A stretch of DNA of 49,870 bases from an uncultured Finegoldia sp. (GTDB lineage: Bacteria > Bacillota > Clostridia > Tissierellales > Peptoniphilaceae): contig NZ_CAAFUQ010000075.1 in NCBI RefSeq assembly GCF_900766215.1, forward strand, positions 1 to 49,870, read 5' to 3'. The notes under the pieces are model-generated. The model made no database searches. It was not told the origin of the DNA and was given only the letters and a program-made list of their open reading frames with translations. Every line of letters starts with the position of its first letter. Position 1 is the stretch's first letter. This document shows, piece after piece, positions 42,782 through 49,870 of the stretch. The translations under genes were made by a program, and so were the position numbers.

Positions 42782-43592
42782 TAGCACCTCCAAAATTTTT
42801 GATGTAATCTACAAAATCATCCACCGACAATAATTTTTCGTTCAAATTAATTGAGTTGCAAAGTCTTTTTACCACAGGTGGTTGGATGTATGCTTTTTGT
42901 AGGATTTCATCTTCATCAAAAACTTCCTTTTTATCAGCATCTTTAATGATTTCTTTGTTGGACATCACGACAACTCTGTCGAAGTTTTCAACGACAAATT
43001 CCATATCGTGAGTTATCGTTATGATTGTTTTGTTCAAATCGTGCAAATGATCGATTACTCTTTTCAAGCAACCCATAGAATATGCATCTTGTCCTGCTGT
43101 CGGTTCGTCAAATATGAAAATGTCGCAGTCATTTGCGATTGTAATTGCTATCGTGATGAATTTTCTCGTACTAAATGGCAAATCATAAGGATGGTCGTCC
43201 AAATACTCTGAAAGTTCACAGATTTCACAAGCTTGTCTGACACGTTTGTCCATTTCATCTTCGTCGACTTTTAATGCTCTCAACGAAAAAGCGACTTCAT
43301 CGTAAACTGTGGAGTTGAAGATTTGATCGTTTGGATTTTGGAATACGTAGCCTACTTTTCTGGATATTTGTGCTGTGGTCATATCTTTTGTGTTATTTCC
43401 ATCTAACAAAATCTCCCCAGAGCTTGGTCTCAATAGTCCATTCATTAGTTTTGCACAAGTCGATTTGCCGGCTCCATTTTGTCCCACGATTGCAACTTTT
43501 TCTGAGGGATTTACAACCAAACTCAAATCGTTAATCGCTTTGAATCCATTGGGATAAGTAAAGCTTACATTTTTAAATTCTAATTTGCTCAT
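42774..43592 (-). CDS. ecfA: ECF transporter ATPase with degenerate signature
   Basis: Energy-coupling-factor ATPase, 273 aa. Walker A GQNGAGKST (37-45), Q-loop Gln85 and Walker B IFIFDEP (158-164) are good. The ABC signature, normally LSGGQ, reads DLPFSTRKF (137-145). Such degenerate signatures occur in asymmetric ECF ATPase pairs where only one composite site is fully active. GGAGGAAG precedes the ATG at 43590-43592, which overlaps the upstream stop by 1 nt; an in-frame start nine codons earlier is rejected. C-terminal extension ~50 aa. Confidence 0.88.
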   Translation of the reverse strand: MSKLEFKNVSFTYPNGFKAINDLSLVVNPSEKVAIVGQNGAGKSTCAKLMNGLLRPSSGEILLDGNNTKDMTTAQISRKVGYVFQNPNDQIFNSTVYDEVAFSLRALKVDEDEMDKRVRQACEICELSEYLDDHPYDLPFSTRKFITIAITIANDCDIFIFDEPTAGQDAYSMGCLKRVIDHLHDLNKTIITITHDMEFVVENFDRVVVMSNKEIIKDADKKEVFDEDEILQKAYIQPPVVKRLCNSINLNEKLLSVDDFVDYIKNFGGAND

Positions 43593-44428
43593 TAATCTTC
43601 CTCCAATTCTTTCTTGCATTCGTCCAAAGTTATAGGAATATTTTTGAAGAAACCTTGTTTTTCATCGTTCAACTTGTATGCAAGTTTTGAAACTATCGGC
43701 ATGGATACGTTGTGGTCTTCGATTTTGTCGTTTGATAAAACTTCGTGAGTTTCACCATTGAAGATGATTTCTCCATCGTCCATTACCACAACTCTATCGG
43801 CGTATTCTGCTATCAAATCAATCTTGTGTTCTACCAGTATTATTGTTTTGTTTTGTGATTTTAAAAGTTTCAAAATATCGAAGATTTCTTCAGTTCCTAG
43901 TGGGTCAAGCTGACTTGTAGGCTCATCAAATATCAAAATTTTTGGATTCATAACGATAATTGATGCTATTGCCACTCTTTGAGATTGTCCACCAGATAAT
44001 TCATTCGGATTTTTGTCTTGCAAATCTTCAATCTTAAGAAGTTTTATAACATTGGTTACTCTTTGTCTGATTTCTTCTCTTTCAACTCCCAAATTTTCAA
44101 GTCCGTAGGCTATTTCTTCGAACACTGTTTTCTTTATACCAGAGATTTGGCTAAATGGATTTTGAAACACAAATCCAACTAATTCCGCCATTTCTCCTCG
44201 TTCGATATCGTTGATGTTTTTATTGTCGATAGAAATACTTCCTGTGATTGTTCCTTGAACGAAGTCTGGAATTATCCCTCTAATGATATTGCACAAAGTC
44301 GTCTTGCCGGAACCATTTTTGCCAATAATCCCCACAAATTCTCCTTGCTTCACGTACAAATCCAAGTTTTTTATCGTTTTATCTTCTTGAAGTTCATATT
44401 TGAACGAAACATTTTTAAGTTCTATCAT
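43592..44428 (-). CDS. ecfA: ECF transporter ATPase (canonical)
   Basis: Energy-coupling-factor ATPase, 278 aa. Walker A GKNGSGKTT (36-44), signature LSGGQSQRV from 144, Walker B ILIFDEP (164-170) and switch His in VEHK are intact. It starts 1 nt inside the EcfT stop and pairs with the degenerate ATPase encoded next. It energises substrate uptake by the S and T components in the membrane. Confidence 0.93.
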   Translation of the reverse strand: MIELKNVSFKYELQEDKTIKNLDLYVKQGEFVGIIGKNGSGKTTLCNIIRGIIPDFVQGTITGSISIDNKNINDIERGEMAELVGFVFQNPFSQISGIKKTVFEEIAYGLENLGVEREEIRQRVTNVIKLLKIEDLQDKNPNELSGGQSQRVAIASIIVMNPKILIFDEPTSQLDPLGTEEIFDILKLLKSQNKTIILVEHKIDLIAEYADRVVVMDDGEIIFNGETHEVLSNDKIEDHNVSMPIVSKLAYKLNDEKQGFFKNIPITLDECKKELEED

Positions 44429-45159
44429 TATTTAAACCTCCACAGCAACACTAACACAACTAATGCGATAAACACGTAGAAAATAATTCTGTCTGTAGTT
44501 GTTTTCTTGATTTCCTTGAGACATGTTTTTTCGTTTTCAGATGCAAATCCACGTGCTTCAAGTGTAATTGTCTTTTCATCAATTTCTGAAAGTGAGGATA
44601 TAATCAAAGGTCCAAGTGACGGGAAGAACGCCTTCGCTCTGTTTTTGATGGAGCCTGTTGTTTCAATCCCACGCGCTTGTTGTGCTTTTATGATTTTGGA
44701 ACTTTTCTTAATCATTTCTGGAATCATAGTCATTGTCGCCATAATTACGTAACTTGTAACGTGGCTTACTCTTTTTTGTTGAAGAGCTATCATCAAATCT
44801 TCAATGTCCGTTGTTTCAAAGAATAATAAAAACAAAGTTATAAGTGTTAGAATGAATTTTGTTTGTTCCAACCCATTTAATATTCCGTTAAGTGTCACTC
44901 TCATAAATCCAAGATTTAAATATACATTTTCTGTGGATTTGTCCAAGAATAATTGAAATAAAAACATTATCAATAATACTAATAACAAAACTATCCACAA
45001 TTTTTTCACGTATTGTTTGAATTTATTATCCAACAAAGCTAATATCAAGCTTAATGGAAGTACAAAAAGATATGCGAATTGCCATGGCAAAACCAACGAA
45101 ATAATAACTGTAACTATAACCATAAAAAGTTTTGTTGTTGGGAAAATTTTAGATATCAT
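44428..45159 (-). CDS. ecfT: ECF transporter transmembrane component (EcfT)
   Basis: Membrane coupling subunit, 243 aa with about five helices. Two Ala-Arg-Gly coupling motifs, QQARGIE and EARGFAS, lie in the cytoplasmic helices, as in all EcfT proteins, and contact the two ATPases. Its start overlaps the S component by 4 nt (ATGA). Confidence 0.92.
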   Translation of the reverse strand: MISKIFPTTKLFMVIVTVIISLVLPWQFAYLFVLPLSLILALLDNKFKQYVKKLWIVLLLVLLIMFLFQLFLDKSTENVYLNLGFMRVTLNGILNGLEQTKFILTLITLFLLFFETTDIEDLMIALQQKRVSHVTSYVIMATMTMIPEMIKKSSKIIKAQQARGIETTGSIKNRAKAFFPSLGPLIISSLSEIDEKTITLEARGFASENEKTCLKEIKKTTTDRIIFYVFIALVVLVLLWRFK

Positions 45160-45779
45160 TTTGCACCTCTCACGTACTTGTTCTTCTTTTCTTTTATGTA
45201 TTGAATTCCATTAGGATATCTCAACAAATTTCTGTTAGGGATGGATTTTATAAGGAAATACACTGCAAACGAAGTCAAAAACTTATCCAAAGTTTCTGTA
45301 AACACAGTTGAACCTATAACAGATTCCCATAATCCTTTTCCTGTTGCAACCAAAAACGTCGTGATTGCACTTGAACCACTCGCCCCAGTAACACCACCGA
45401 AGACCAAAACTGTAATTGGCGCAGATGTAATCAAAGCCACAAGCCAAATAATAACTGCTACTACAAATGTTTTTGCTGGAGTCTTGAACATTGCCTTCTT
45501 TCCACAAATCCCTGCAACCAAACCAATCGCACCACTTACAATCATGTATGGTAGTTGCGTAGGGTTAGTAACAGATGTCACGATGTTTGTGACAACACCT
45601 GTAAGAAAACCAATCCATGGTCCGCACAATACACCTGTGAACACAGTTCCTATAACATCCAAATAAACCGGTAATTTTAATGCTGCATTTAAATTTGCAC
45701 CAACAAAATTGATAGCTATACCAAGTGGAATTAGTAAAATTACCGACAAGTTATAGCTCATCTTAGATTTAGATTTCAT
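45156..45779 (-). CDS. ECF transporter S component, putative nucleoside-type
   Basis: Hydrophobic protein of 207 aa with about six helices, the size of S components, encoded first in the ECF operon (S-T-A-A-nucleoside hydrolase). The KLPVYLDVIGTVFTGVLCGP segment is a pattern seen in S components. A short basic C-terminal tail follows. AGGAGG precedes the ATG. No substrate is readable from the sequence. Co-transcription with nucleoside hydrolase suggests a nucleoside, or perhaps a nucleobase-containing vitamin; this is inference. The 134-nt gap upstream holds a small GCGAAAA/TTTTCGT hairpin but no recognised riboswitch. Confidence 0.75.
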   Translation of the reverse strand: MKSKSKMSYNLSVILLIPLGIAINFVGANLNAALKLPVYLDVIGTVFTGVLCGPWIGFLTGVVTNIVTSVTNPTQLPYMIVSGAIGLVAGICGKKAMFKTPAKTFVVAVIIWLVALITSAPITVLVFGGVTGASGSSAITTFLVATGKGLWESVIGSTVFTETLDKFLTSFAVYFLIKSIPNRNLLRYPNGIQYIKEKKNKYVRGAK

Positions 45780-45913
45780 AAATTCCTCCTATAAATTTTA
45801 CGAAAAAATTTTCGCGTTGAATAAATTTTATCATAATACGACCAATTGATAAATCATTTTTCGTTAAAAATATTAACAAGAATTTTGTGATACTAAAATA
45901 TTTAATTCAAAGT

Positions 45914-46324
45914 TTACAAAACTCTTAGCATACCCTTCTTGTTAGGAAATTGTTTGAAGTTAAATTTTTCGTAAAATGCATCGTAAGGAGTGTTCGCAAG
46001 CAAAATAATATACGCATCTTCATCATAATTTTCGTCCAAGTATTTGTTAATCTCATTCATTAAAACTCTTCCCAAACCATTTTTTTGATATTCTGAATCC
46101 ACCATCACATCAGTAACCACAAGACTAATTGCCCCATCTCCGACAACCCTTGCCACCGCAATCAACTTATCCCCATCATAAATCGATGTAATAAAAAGAG
46201 AATTTTCGATTGCAACCTTCGCATTCTTTTTCGATTTTCTATTTCCAATGCCAGATTTTTCGCGCAATTCGTTGTAATCATCTGGACTAACTGCTGCATT
46301 TTTTATAACGTATTTCTTATCCAT
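45914..46324 (-). CDS. GNAT-family N-acetyltransferase
   Basis: Small GCN5-related acetyltransferase, 136 aa. Acetyl-CoA-binding motif A is QKNGLG (80-85) after the TDVMVDSEY strand; NTPYDAFYEKFNFKQFPN resembles the motif B region. The N-terminal ~40 residues are basic. GGTGAG precedes the ATG. Substrate unknown; relatives acetylate small amines, polyamines or protein N-termini. No operon partner. Confidence 0.85.
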   Translation of the reverse strand: MDKKYVIKNAAVSPDDYNELREKSGIGNRKSKKNAKVAIENSLFITSIYDGDKLIAVARVVGDGAISLVVTDVMVDSEYQKNGLGRVLMNEINKYLDENYDEDAYIILLANTPYDAFYEKFNFKQFPNKKGMLRVL

Positions 46325-46365
46325 AACTCACCTCATACATATTATCTATTATTTTTCTAAATTTT

Positions 46366-46404
46366 ACAAAAAAAGAGATATCAGCTTTCATGCCAATATC
46401 TCTT
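46366..46404 (-). terminator. Terminator following the cell-wall-binding remnant
   Basis: AAGAGATAT / ATATCTCTT stem (46373-46404) with seven T following on the minus strand. It lies 7 nt past the stop of the broken gene at 46411, showing that a real transcription unit once ended here. Confidence 0.8.
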
Positions 46405-46410
46405 GGTTGG

Positions 46411-46720
46411 TTATTTTGATATACTTTCTGCCCCTCCGATTATTTGAATTTCTTTGATTTTAGAATCATTCAAATATTTTTGAACAGATGATGGAATCTT
46501 ATCTTTTTCAAGTAATATTATAGGAGTATTGTTTATTTGAGTTATAGGTCCAGAAACCAAAGCATTAACGTAATTATATCCATTTTTAATAAATTAATAA
46601 TATTTTCTCCTATCTCAGGTATGAATACATGTTTATCAATTGTGGTTCTTCTAAGATAAATATTATCCGTTTCGTAGTCTTTTTTAACAACCATGTCGTA
46701 AAAATAATATTTTAGAACTA
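46411..46720 (-). pseudogene. Frameshifted cell-wall-binding repeat 2 fragment
   Basis: Two minus-strand frames join into one coding sequence across an A5 run (T on plus, 46583-46587) where one base is missing. The upstream frame includes VVKKDYETDNIYLRRTTID and PEIGENIINLLK. The downstream frame reads NGYNYVNALVSGPITQI, then NTPIILLEKDKIPSSVQ and KIKEIQIIGGAES, and ends at TAA (46411-46413). The 'TPIILLEKDKIPSSV ... IIGG' pattern is that of CW_binding_2 (PF04122) repeats of clostridial surface proteins. The 5' part is missing, so it is both truncated and frameshifted. Confidence 0.65.
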
Positions 46721-46756
46721 TTTATAATTATTTGATGATTATTATTAAGTGTGATT

Positions 46757-47290
46757 TTATTCATCGCCTACGCCATTGAAATATTCTTCTGTGTATATCA
46801 CCTCTACTTCTCCTGACCAATTAAGAATAGAACCAATAAAATCATTAACATCTAGTCCTGGCATTTCATATATTTCCTCATCACCAAAAGTTCCACAAGC
46901 ATCCTCTACAAATACAGTTTCATAACCTCTATCAGAGGATATAATACTACTAAACAAGCAGCAATATTCCGTGTTAAAACCACAAATATATACTGTTGAT
47001 ACTTTGTTTTCTCTTAATAGTTCTTGAAGATTTGTATTATGAAATGGATTACATGATGATTTTGCTATCACATAATCAGCTGATTTTTTTAATTCATCTA
47101 ACAATTCTACACAGCTGGAGCCTTTATAAAACGGACTATCACTATCGTCCGAAAAATGTTGTGTTAAGAGTACGATATCGCCTTTACTCTTAAAATCATT
47201 TATTAACATGTTAATATTTTTTAAAGTGTTCGAAAAATCTTTTTTATTTAAGAGTCCTTTTTGTGCATCTAAGACAATTAATGCTTTCAT
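46757..47290 (-). CDS. Isochorismatase-family cysteine hydrolase
   Basis: Cysteine hydrolase of the isochorismatase fold, 177 aa. The catalytic triad is recognisable: Asp8 (VLDAQKG), Lys77 (VIAKSSCNPF) and Cys110 (GFNTEYCCLF). Family activities include nicotinamidase, N-carbamoyl-amide hydrolysis and isochorismate hydrolysis. The protein lacks the clear metal-binding residues of nicotinamidase, so no single activity is claimed. GGAGAA precedes the ATG. Monocistronic; AT-rich flanks with no further gene. Confidence 0.87.
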   Translation of the reverse strand: MKALIVLDAQKGLLNKKDFSNTLKNINMLINDFKSKGDIVLLTQHFSDDSDSPFYKGSSCVELLDELKKSADYVIAKSSCNPFHNTNLQELLRENKVSTVYICGFNTEYCCLFSSIISSDRGYETVFVEDACGTFGDEEIYEMPGLDVNDFIGSILNWSGEVEVIYTEEYFNGVGDE

Positions 47291-47496
47291 AGTATTCTCC
47301 TTGTATAATTAACTTTTTTACTCGTTTTGTTGTTGACTTCATATAGTTAGCCTTATGATTTTATTTTTGTAGTTAATTTTATACCGATACAATTATAACC
47401 CAACAATCATTTTAAAACAATTTATTTTATTTGAGATTATTCTGTTATTCTAAAAATGTTTTATATACTTTATTTTAGTATAATTCATCGCCAATA

Positions 47497-47540
47497 ACAA
47501 GAAAAACTCTTAATTAGTTTTTATACTAACTAAGAGTTTT
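47497..47540 (-). terminator. Terminator of tex
   Basis: AAAACTCTTAATTAGT pairs with ACTAACTAAGAGTTTT (47503-47540, one mismatch), then TTTTTC on the minus strand. It lies 12 nt beyond the tex stop. Confidence 0.8.
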
Positions 47541-47552
47541 GTATTGAAAAAT

Positions 47553-49646
47553 TTACAACTTCATTGACAGAGAAACTAATCCTCTTTCTTTGTCAATTCC
47601 AATTATTTTTACTTTTACGGTGTCACTTACTTCGCACACTTCTCTTGGGTTTTTGATGTAAGAATTGCTCATCTTAGAAATATGGCAAAGTCCGTCTTCT
47701 TTTATTCCGATGTCTATGAATGCTCCGAAGTCCACGACATTTCTAACCGTTCCTGTGACTATCATTCCTTCTTCCAAATCATCGATCGACAATACATCTT
47801 GTCTTAGAACTGGTTTTGGCATTTCGTCACGTGGATCTCTGCCCGGTTTTTTAAGTTCTTCGATTATATCACGCAAAGTAGGTTCTCCTACTTCTAGTTC
47901 TTCGGATAGTTTTTTCACATCTATATCGTTCAAATCGTATTTCATAATTTGTTTTGCGATTTCGTAACTTTCTGGGTGAACTTCTGTGTTATCTAATATT
48001 TCTTCGCTTTCAGGAATTCTCAAAAATCCTGCACATTGTACGAATGCTTTTGGTCCAATTCCTTTTACTTTTAAAATTTCTTGACGATTAGTGAATGGTC
48101 CGTTTTCTATTTTGTAATCCACGATGTTTTTCGCAGTTGTTCTCGTAATTCCAGATACGTAATTCAAAAGTGCAGAGCTTGCTGTGTTGATGCTGACACC
48201 AACTGTGTTAACGCAATCTTCCACTACTTCTTCGAGTGATGATTTCAATTTCTTTTGGTTGACATCATGTTGATATTGTCCAACTCCGATTGATTGTGGA
48301 GAGATTTTGACCAATTCTGCAAGTGGGTCTTGAATACGACGTGCTATCGAAATAGCACCTCTTATTGTTACATCTAAATCAGGGAATTCTTCGATTGCAA
48401 GTTTTGATGCAGAGTAAATACTTGCTCCCGCTTCGTTTACGATTGCATAAAAGATTTCATCGTCGATTTGCGCTAACAAATCAGATACGTATTTTTCTGT
48501 TTCACGAGAAGCTGTTCCGTTACCGATTGCGATTAGTTTGACGTTGTATTTGTCGATAAAATCCTTCAAAGTTTCGTCTGCTCTTTGGATTTGTTTTCTT
48601 GCATCAGTGACATAAATTACTGCACTGTCCAAGAAATCTCCGTATTCAGAAATTACAGCAACTTTGCAACCAGTTCTAAATCCCGGGTCAAGTCCAATTA
48701 TCGCTGTTTCCTTGATAGGTGGTTGCATCAAATAAGGCTTCAAATTGCTTTTGAATACGCCGATTGATTCGTCGTCTGCCATTTCTTTCATGCTTTGGCG
48801 CACTTCTGTCTCAATTGATGGAACGATTAATCTTTTGTAGCTGTCTTTGACAGCTTTTTCAATCAAATCATAACTTTCAAAATCATTTGCTCTTGCGATT
48901 TTTCTCATTATTTTGAAAATATTGTAATCGTCATTTAAAATGAATGAAACTTTCAAGAATCCTTCTTTTTCTCCTCTAAATACCGCAAGAACTCTGTGTG
49001 CTTTGACATCTTTTACTTTTTCTGAATAATCGTAGTACATCTTGTATGTGCCAGATTCGTCTTCGTTTTTTTCTTCAGTTTTCATAATTGCATCTGTTAT
49101 GAACGAATTACGAACTATATCTCTGAATACTTTTTGTTCAGATACGAATTCTGCTATGATGTCCAAACTTTTACTAATAGCATCATCAACTGTTTTGATT
49201 TCTTCTCCGTTGACAAATTCTGAGGCTTTTTTCTCAATCTCAGATAAAGAGTGAGTTTTCTCCATTATCATATCTGCTACTGGTTGAAGTCCCAATTCTA
49301 CAGCGATTGATCCACGAGTTCTTTTCTTAGGCTTAAATGGAAGATAAATATCTTCTAATTCTGTCAAAATAGTTGCTTCGTCGATTTGTTTTTTCAAATC
49401 TTCAGTGAGTTTTCCTTGCTCATCGATAAGACGTGTGATGTCGTCTTTTCTTTCTTGCAAGTTTCTCAAATATGTAAGCCTATCGTTTAATTGTCTCAAC
49501 GTTTCGTCAGTCAAATTCCCAGTGATTTCTTTTCTGTATCTGGCGATAAATGGAATTGTATTTCCCTCATCTAATAATTCAACTGTCTTAACAACGTTAT
49601 CATATTTTATGTCTAATTCTTCTGATAATTTTTGTAGTATATTCAT
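47553..49646 (-). CDS. tex: Tex transcription accessory RNA-binding protein
   Basis: Cytoplasmic nucleic-acid-binding protein, 697 aa, near the usual ~720. N-terminal Tex domain (PFIARYRKEITGNLTDETLR at ~32-51), a YqgF/RNase-H-like domain (AIIGLDPGFRTGCKVAVI at ~317-334), helix-hairpin-helix repeats (ILKVKGIGPKAFVQCAGF at ~520-537) and a C-terminal S1 domain (about 622-697). It is associated with transcription/translation coupling and stress tolerance. The segment after its start at 49647 is not fully in view, so its promoter may be in 49647-49740. Confidence 0.96.
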   Translation of the reverse strand: MNILQKLSEELDIKYDNVVKTVELLDEGNTIPFIARYRKEITGNLTDETLRQLNDRLTYLRNLQERKDDITRLIDEQGKLTEDLKKQIDEATILTELEDIYLPFKPKKRTRGSIAVELGLQPVADMIMEKTHSLSEIEKKASEFVNGEEIKTVDDAISKSLDIIAEFVSEQKVFRDIVRNSFITDAIMKTEEKNEDESGTYKMYYDYSEKVKDVKAHRVLAVFRGEKEGFLKVSFILNDDYNIFKIMRKIARANDFESYDLIEKAVKDSYKRLIVPSIETEVRQSMKEMADDESIGVFKSNLKPYLMQPPIKETAIIGLDPGFRTGCKVAVISEYGDFLDSAVIYVTDARKQIQRADETLKDFIDKYNVKLIAIGNGTASRETEKYVSDLLAQIDDEIFYAIVNEAGASIYSASKLAIEEFPDLDVTIRGAISIARRIQDPLAELVKISPQSIGVGQYQHDVNQKKLKSSLEEVVEDCVNTVGVSINTASSALLNYVSGITRTTAKNIVDYKIENGPFTNRQEILKVKGIGPKAFVQCAGFLRIPESEEILDNTEVHPESYEIAKQIMKYDLNDIDVKKLSEELEVGEPTLRDIIEELKKPGRDPRDEMPKPVLRQDVLSIDDLEEGMIVTGTVRNVVDFGAFIDIGIKEDGLCHISKMSNSYIKNPREVCEVSDTVKVKIIGIDKERGLVSLSMKL

Positions 49647-49756
49647 TCTCTTCCTTCTCTTTTAATAAACTATAATCTATATTTTAACATTATTTTATTT
49701 ATTTTTCCAGATTAAAGCATTTTGAGGTAAAATTCTAAAAACCACCAAGCGTTAAG

Positions 49757-49819
49757 GTGACCCCAAAAAGTTGGACTTTATACCAGAGACATTTAGAAAT
49801 ATTTGTCTCTGGTTTTTTT
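49757..49819 (+). terminator. Hairpin terminator beside an IS3-like end sequence
   Basis: ACCAGAGACA / TGTCTCTGGT stem with TTTTTTT after it (49783-49819). Directly before it, GGTGACCCCAAAAAGTTGG (49756-49774) resembles the terminal repeats of IS3-family elements. No transposase is in view; the window ends 50 nt later. The terminator is clear; the IS reading is inference from memory of such ends. Confidence 0.55.
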
Positions 49820-49827
49820 GTCCTCAT

Positions 49828-49870
49828 ATTTCCCCTAGGGGAAATCGCAGCTAAGCTGCATTTAATTTCC
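49828..49870. repeat. Adjacent palindromes at the right edge
   Basis: ATTTCCCCTAGGGGAAAT (49828-49845) is a perfect 18-bp palindrome. Next to it, GCAGCTAAGCTGC (49847-49859) is a 6-bp hairpin, and the flanks GGAAAT / ATTTAATTTCC also pair. The structure runs off the window. It may be a repeated palindromic element or the inside of an insertion sequence end. Confidence 0.55.

Noticed and set aside
46757..47290. Nicotinamidase (PncA)
   Set aside because: Has the Asp-Lys-Cys triad of the superfamily but not the clear metal-binding Asp/His pattern of PncA; kept as a general isochorismatase-family hydrolase.
49828..49859. CRISPR-like repeats
   Set aside because: Only two different palindromes side by side; no regularly spaced repeats anywhere in the window.

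Overview
The window looks like chromosome from a low-GC, anaerobic Gram-positive bacterium. The evidence is AT-rich DNA, strong AGGAGG-type ribosome binding sites, tightly overlapping operons, several lipoproteins, a Wzx/Wzy capsule locus with a CpsB/CpsC/CpsD phosphoregulatory module, ECF transporters and corrinoid methyltransferases. The gene set fits the Tissierellia/Peptoniphilaceae (Finegoldia, Anaerococcus, Peptoniphilus), but that assignment is inference. No rRNA, tRNA, CRISPR array or intact transposase was seen.

Layout. 1-232: a large imperfect inverted repeat. 0.27-3.9 kb: a CdaR-type regulator divergent from a glycerate kinase and a GntP permease. 3.9-7.0 kb: an ABC-2 exporter (one ATPase, two permeases). 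7.2-8.5 kb: a BrnQ branched-chain amino acid carrier. 8.7-10.6 kb: a YdjY-like Cys-cluster lipoprotein with a TVP38/TMEM64 membrane protein. 10.7-16.6 kb: a seven-gene operon holding a CobW/COG0523 GTPase, two URO-D-fold methyltransferases, a corrinoid protein, a ferredoxin/ASKHA reductive activator, a transcobalamin-like (DUF4430) lipoprotein and an ECF S component. Divergent from it (16.9-19.3 kb) are a third URO-D-fold methyltransferase and an NhaC-family transporter. 19.4-20.9 kb: a C69 dipeptidase. 21.0-25.1 kb: a zinc operon (ZinT, ZnuA with an inserted domain, ZnuC, ZnuB, AbrB-like protein) under a promoter overlapped by a Fur-family box.

25.1-41.9 kb is a capsule/exopolysaccharide locus read leftwards: CpsC, CpsD, CpsB, an SH3 lipoprotein, an LCP ligase, GalE, a sugar aminotransferase, the initiating phosphosugar transferase, two ATP-grasp ligases, an ornithine-cyclodeaminase-like enzyme, a sugar-transfer-type ATP-grasp, one glycosyltransferase, Wzy and Wzx. 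It is bounded by two nearly identical 37-bp terminator repeats, and decayed gene remnants lie at its distal end. 41.9-45.8 kb: a nucleoside hydrolase transcribed with an ECF transporter (S, T, two ATPases, one with a degenerate signature). 45.9-47.3 kb: a GNAT acetyltransferase, a frameshifted cell-wall-binding-repeat remnant and an isochorismatase-fold hydrolase. 47.5-49.6 kb: Tex. The right edge carries a terminator, palindromes and a sequence resembling an IS3-type end.

Two parts look least like textbook systems. The first is the corrinoid operon, which couples methyl transfer, corrinoid reactivation, a metal chaperone and probable corrinoid scavenging in one transcript. The second is the capsule locus, where three ATP-grasp enzymes and an amino-acid dehydrogenase-like enzyme accompany a single glycosyltransferase, suggesting an amino-acid- or peptide-decorated polymer.
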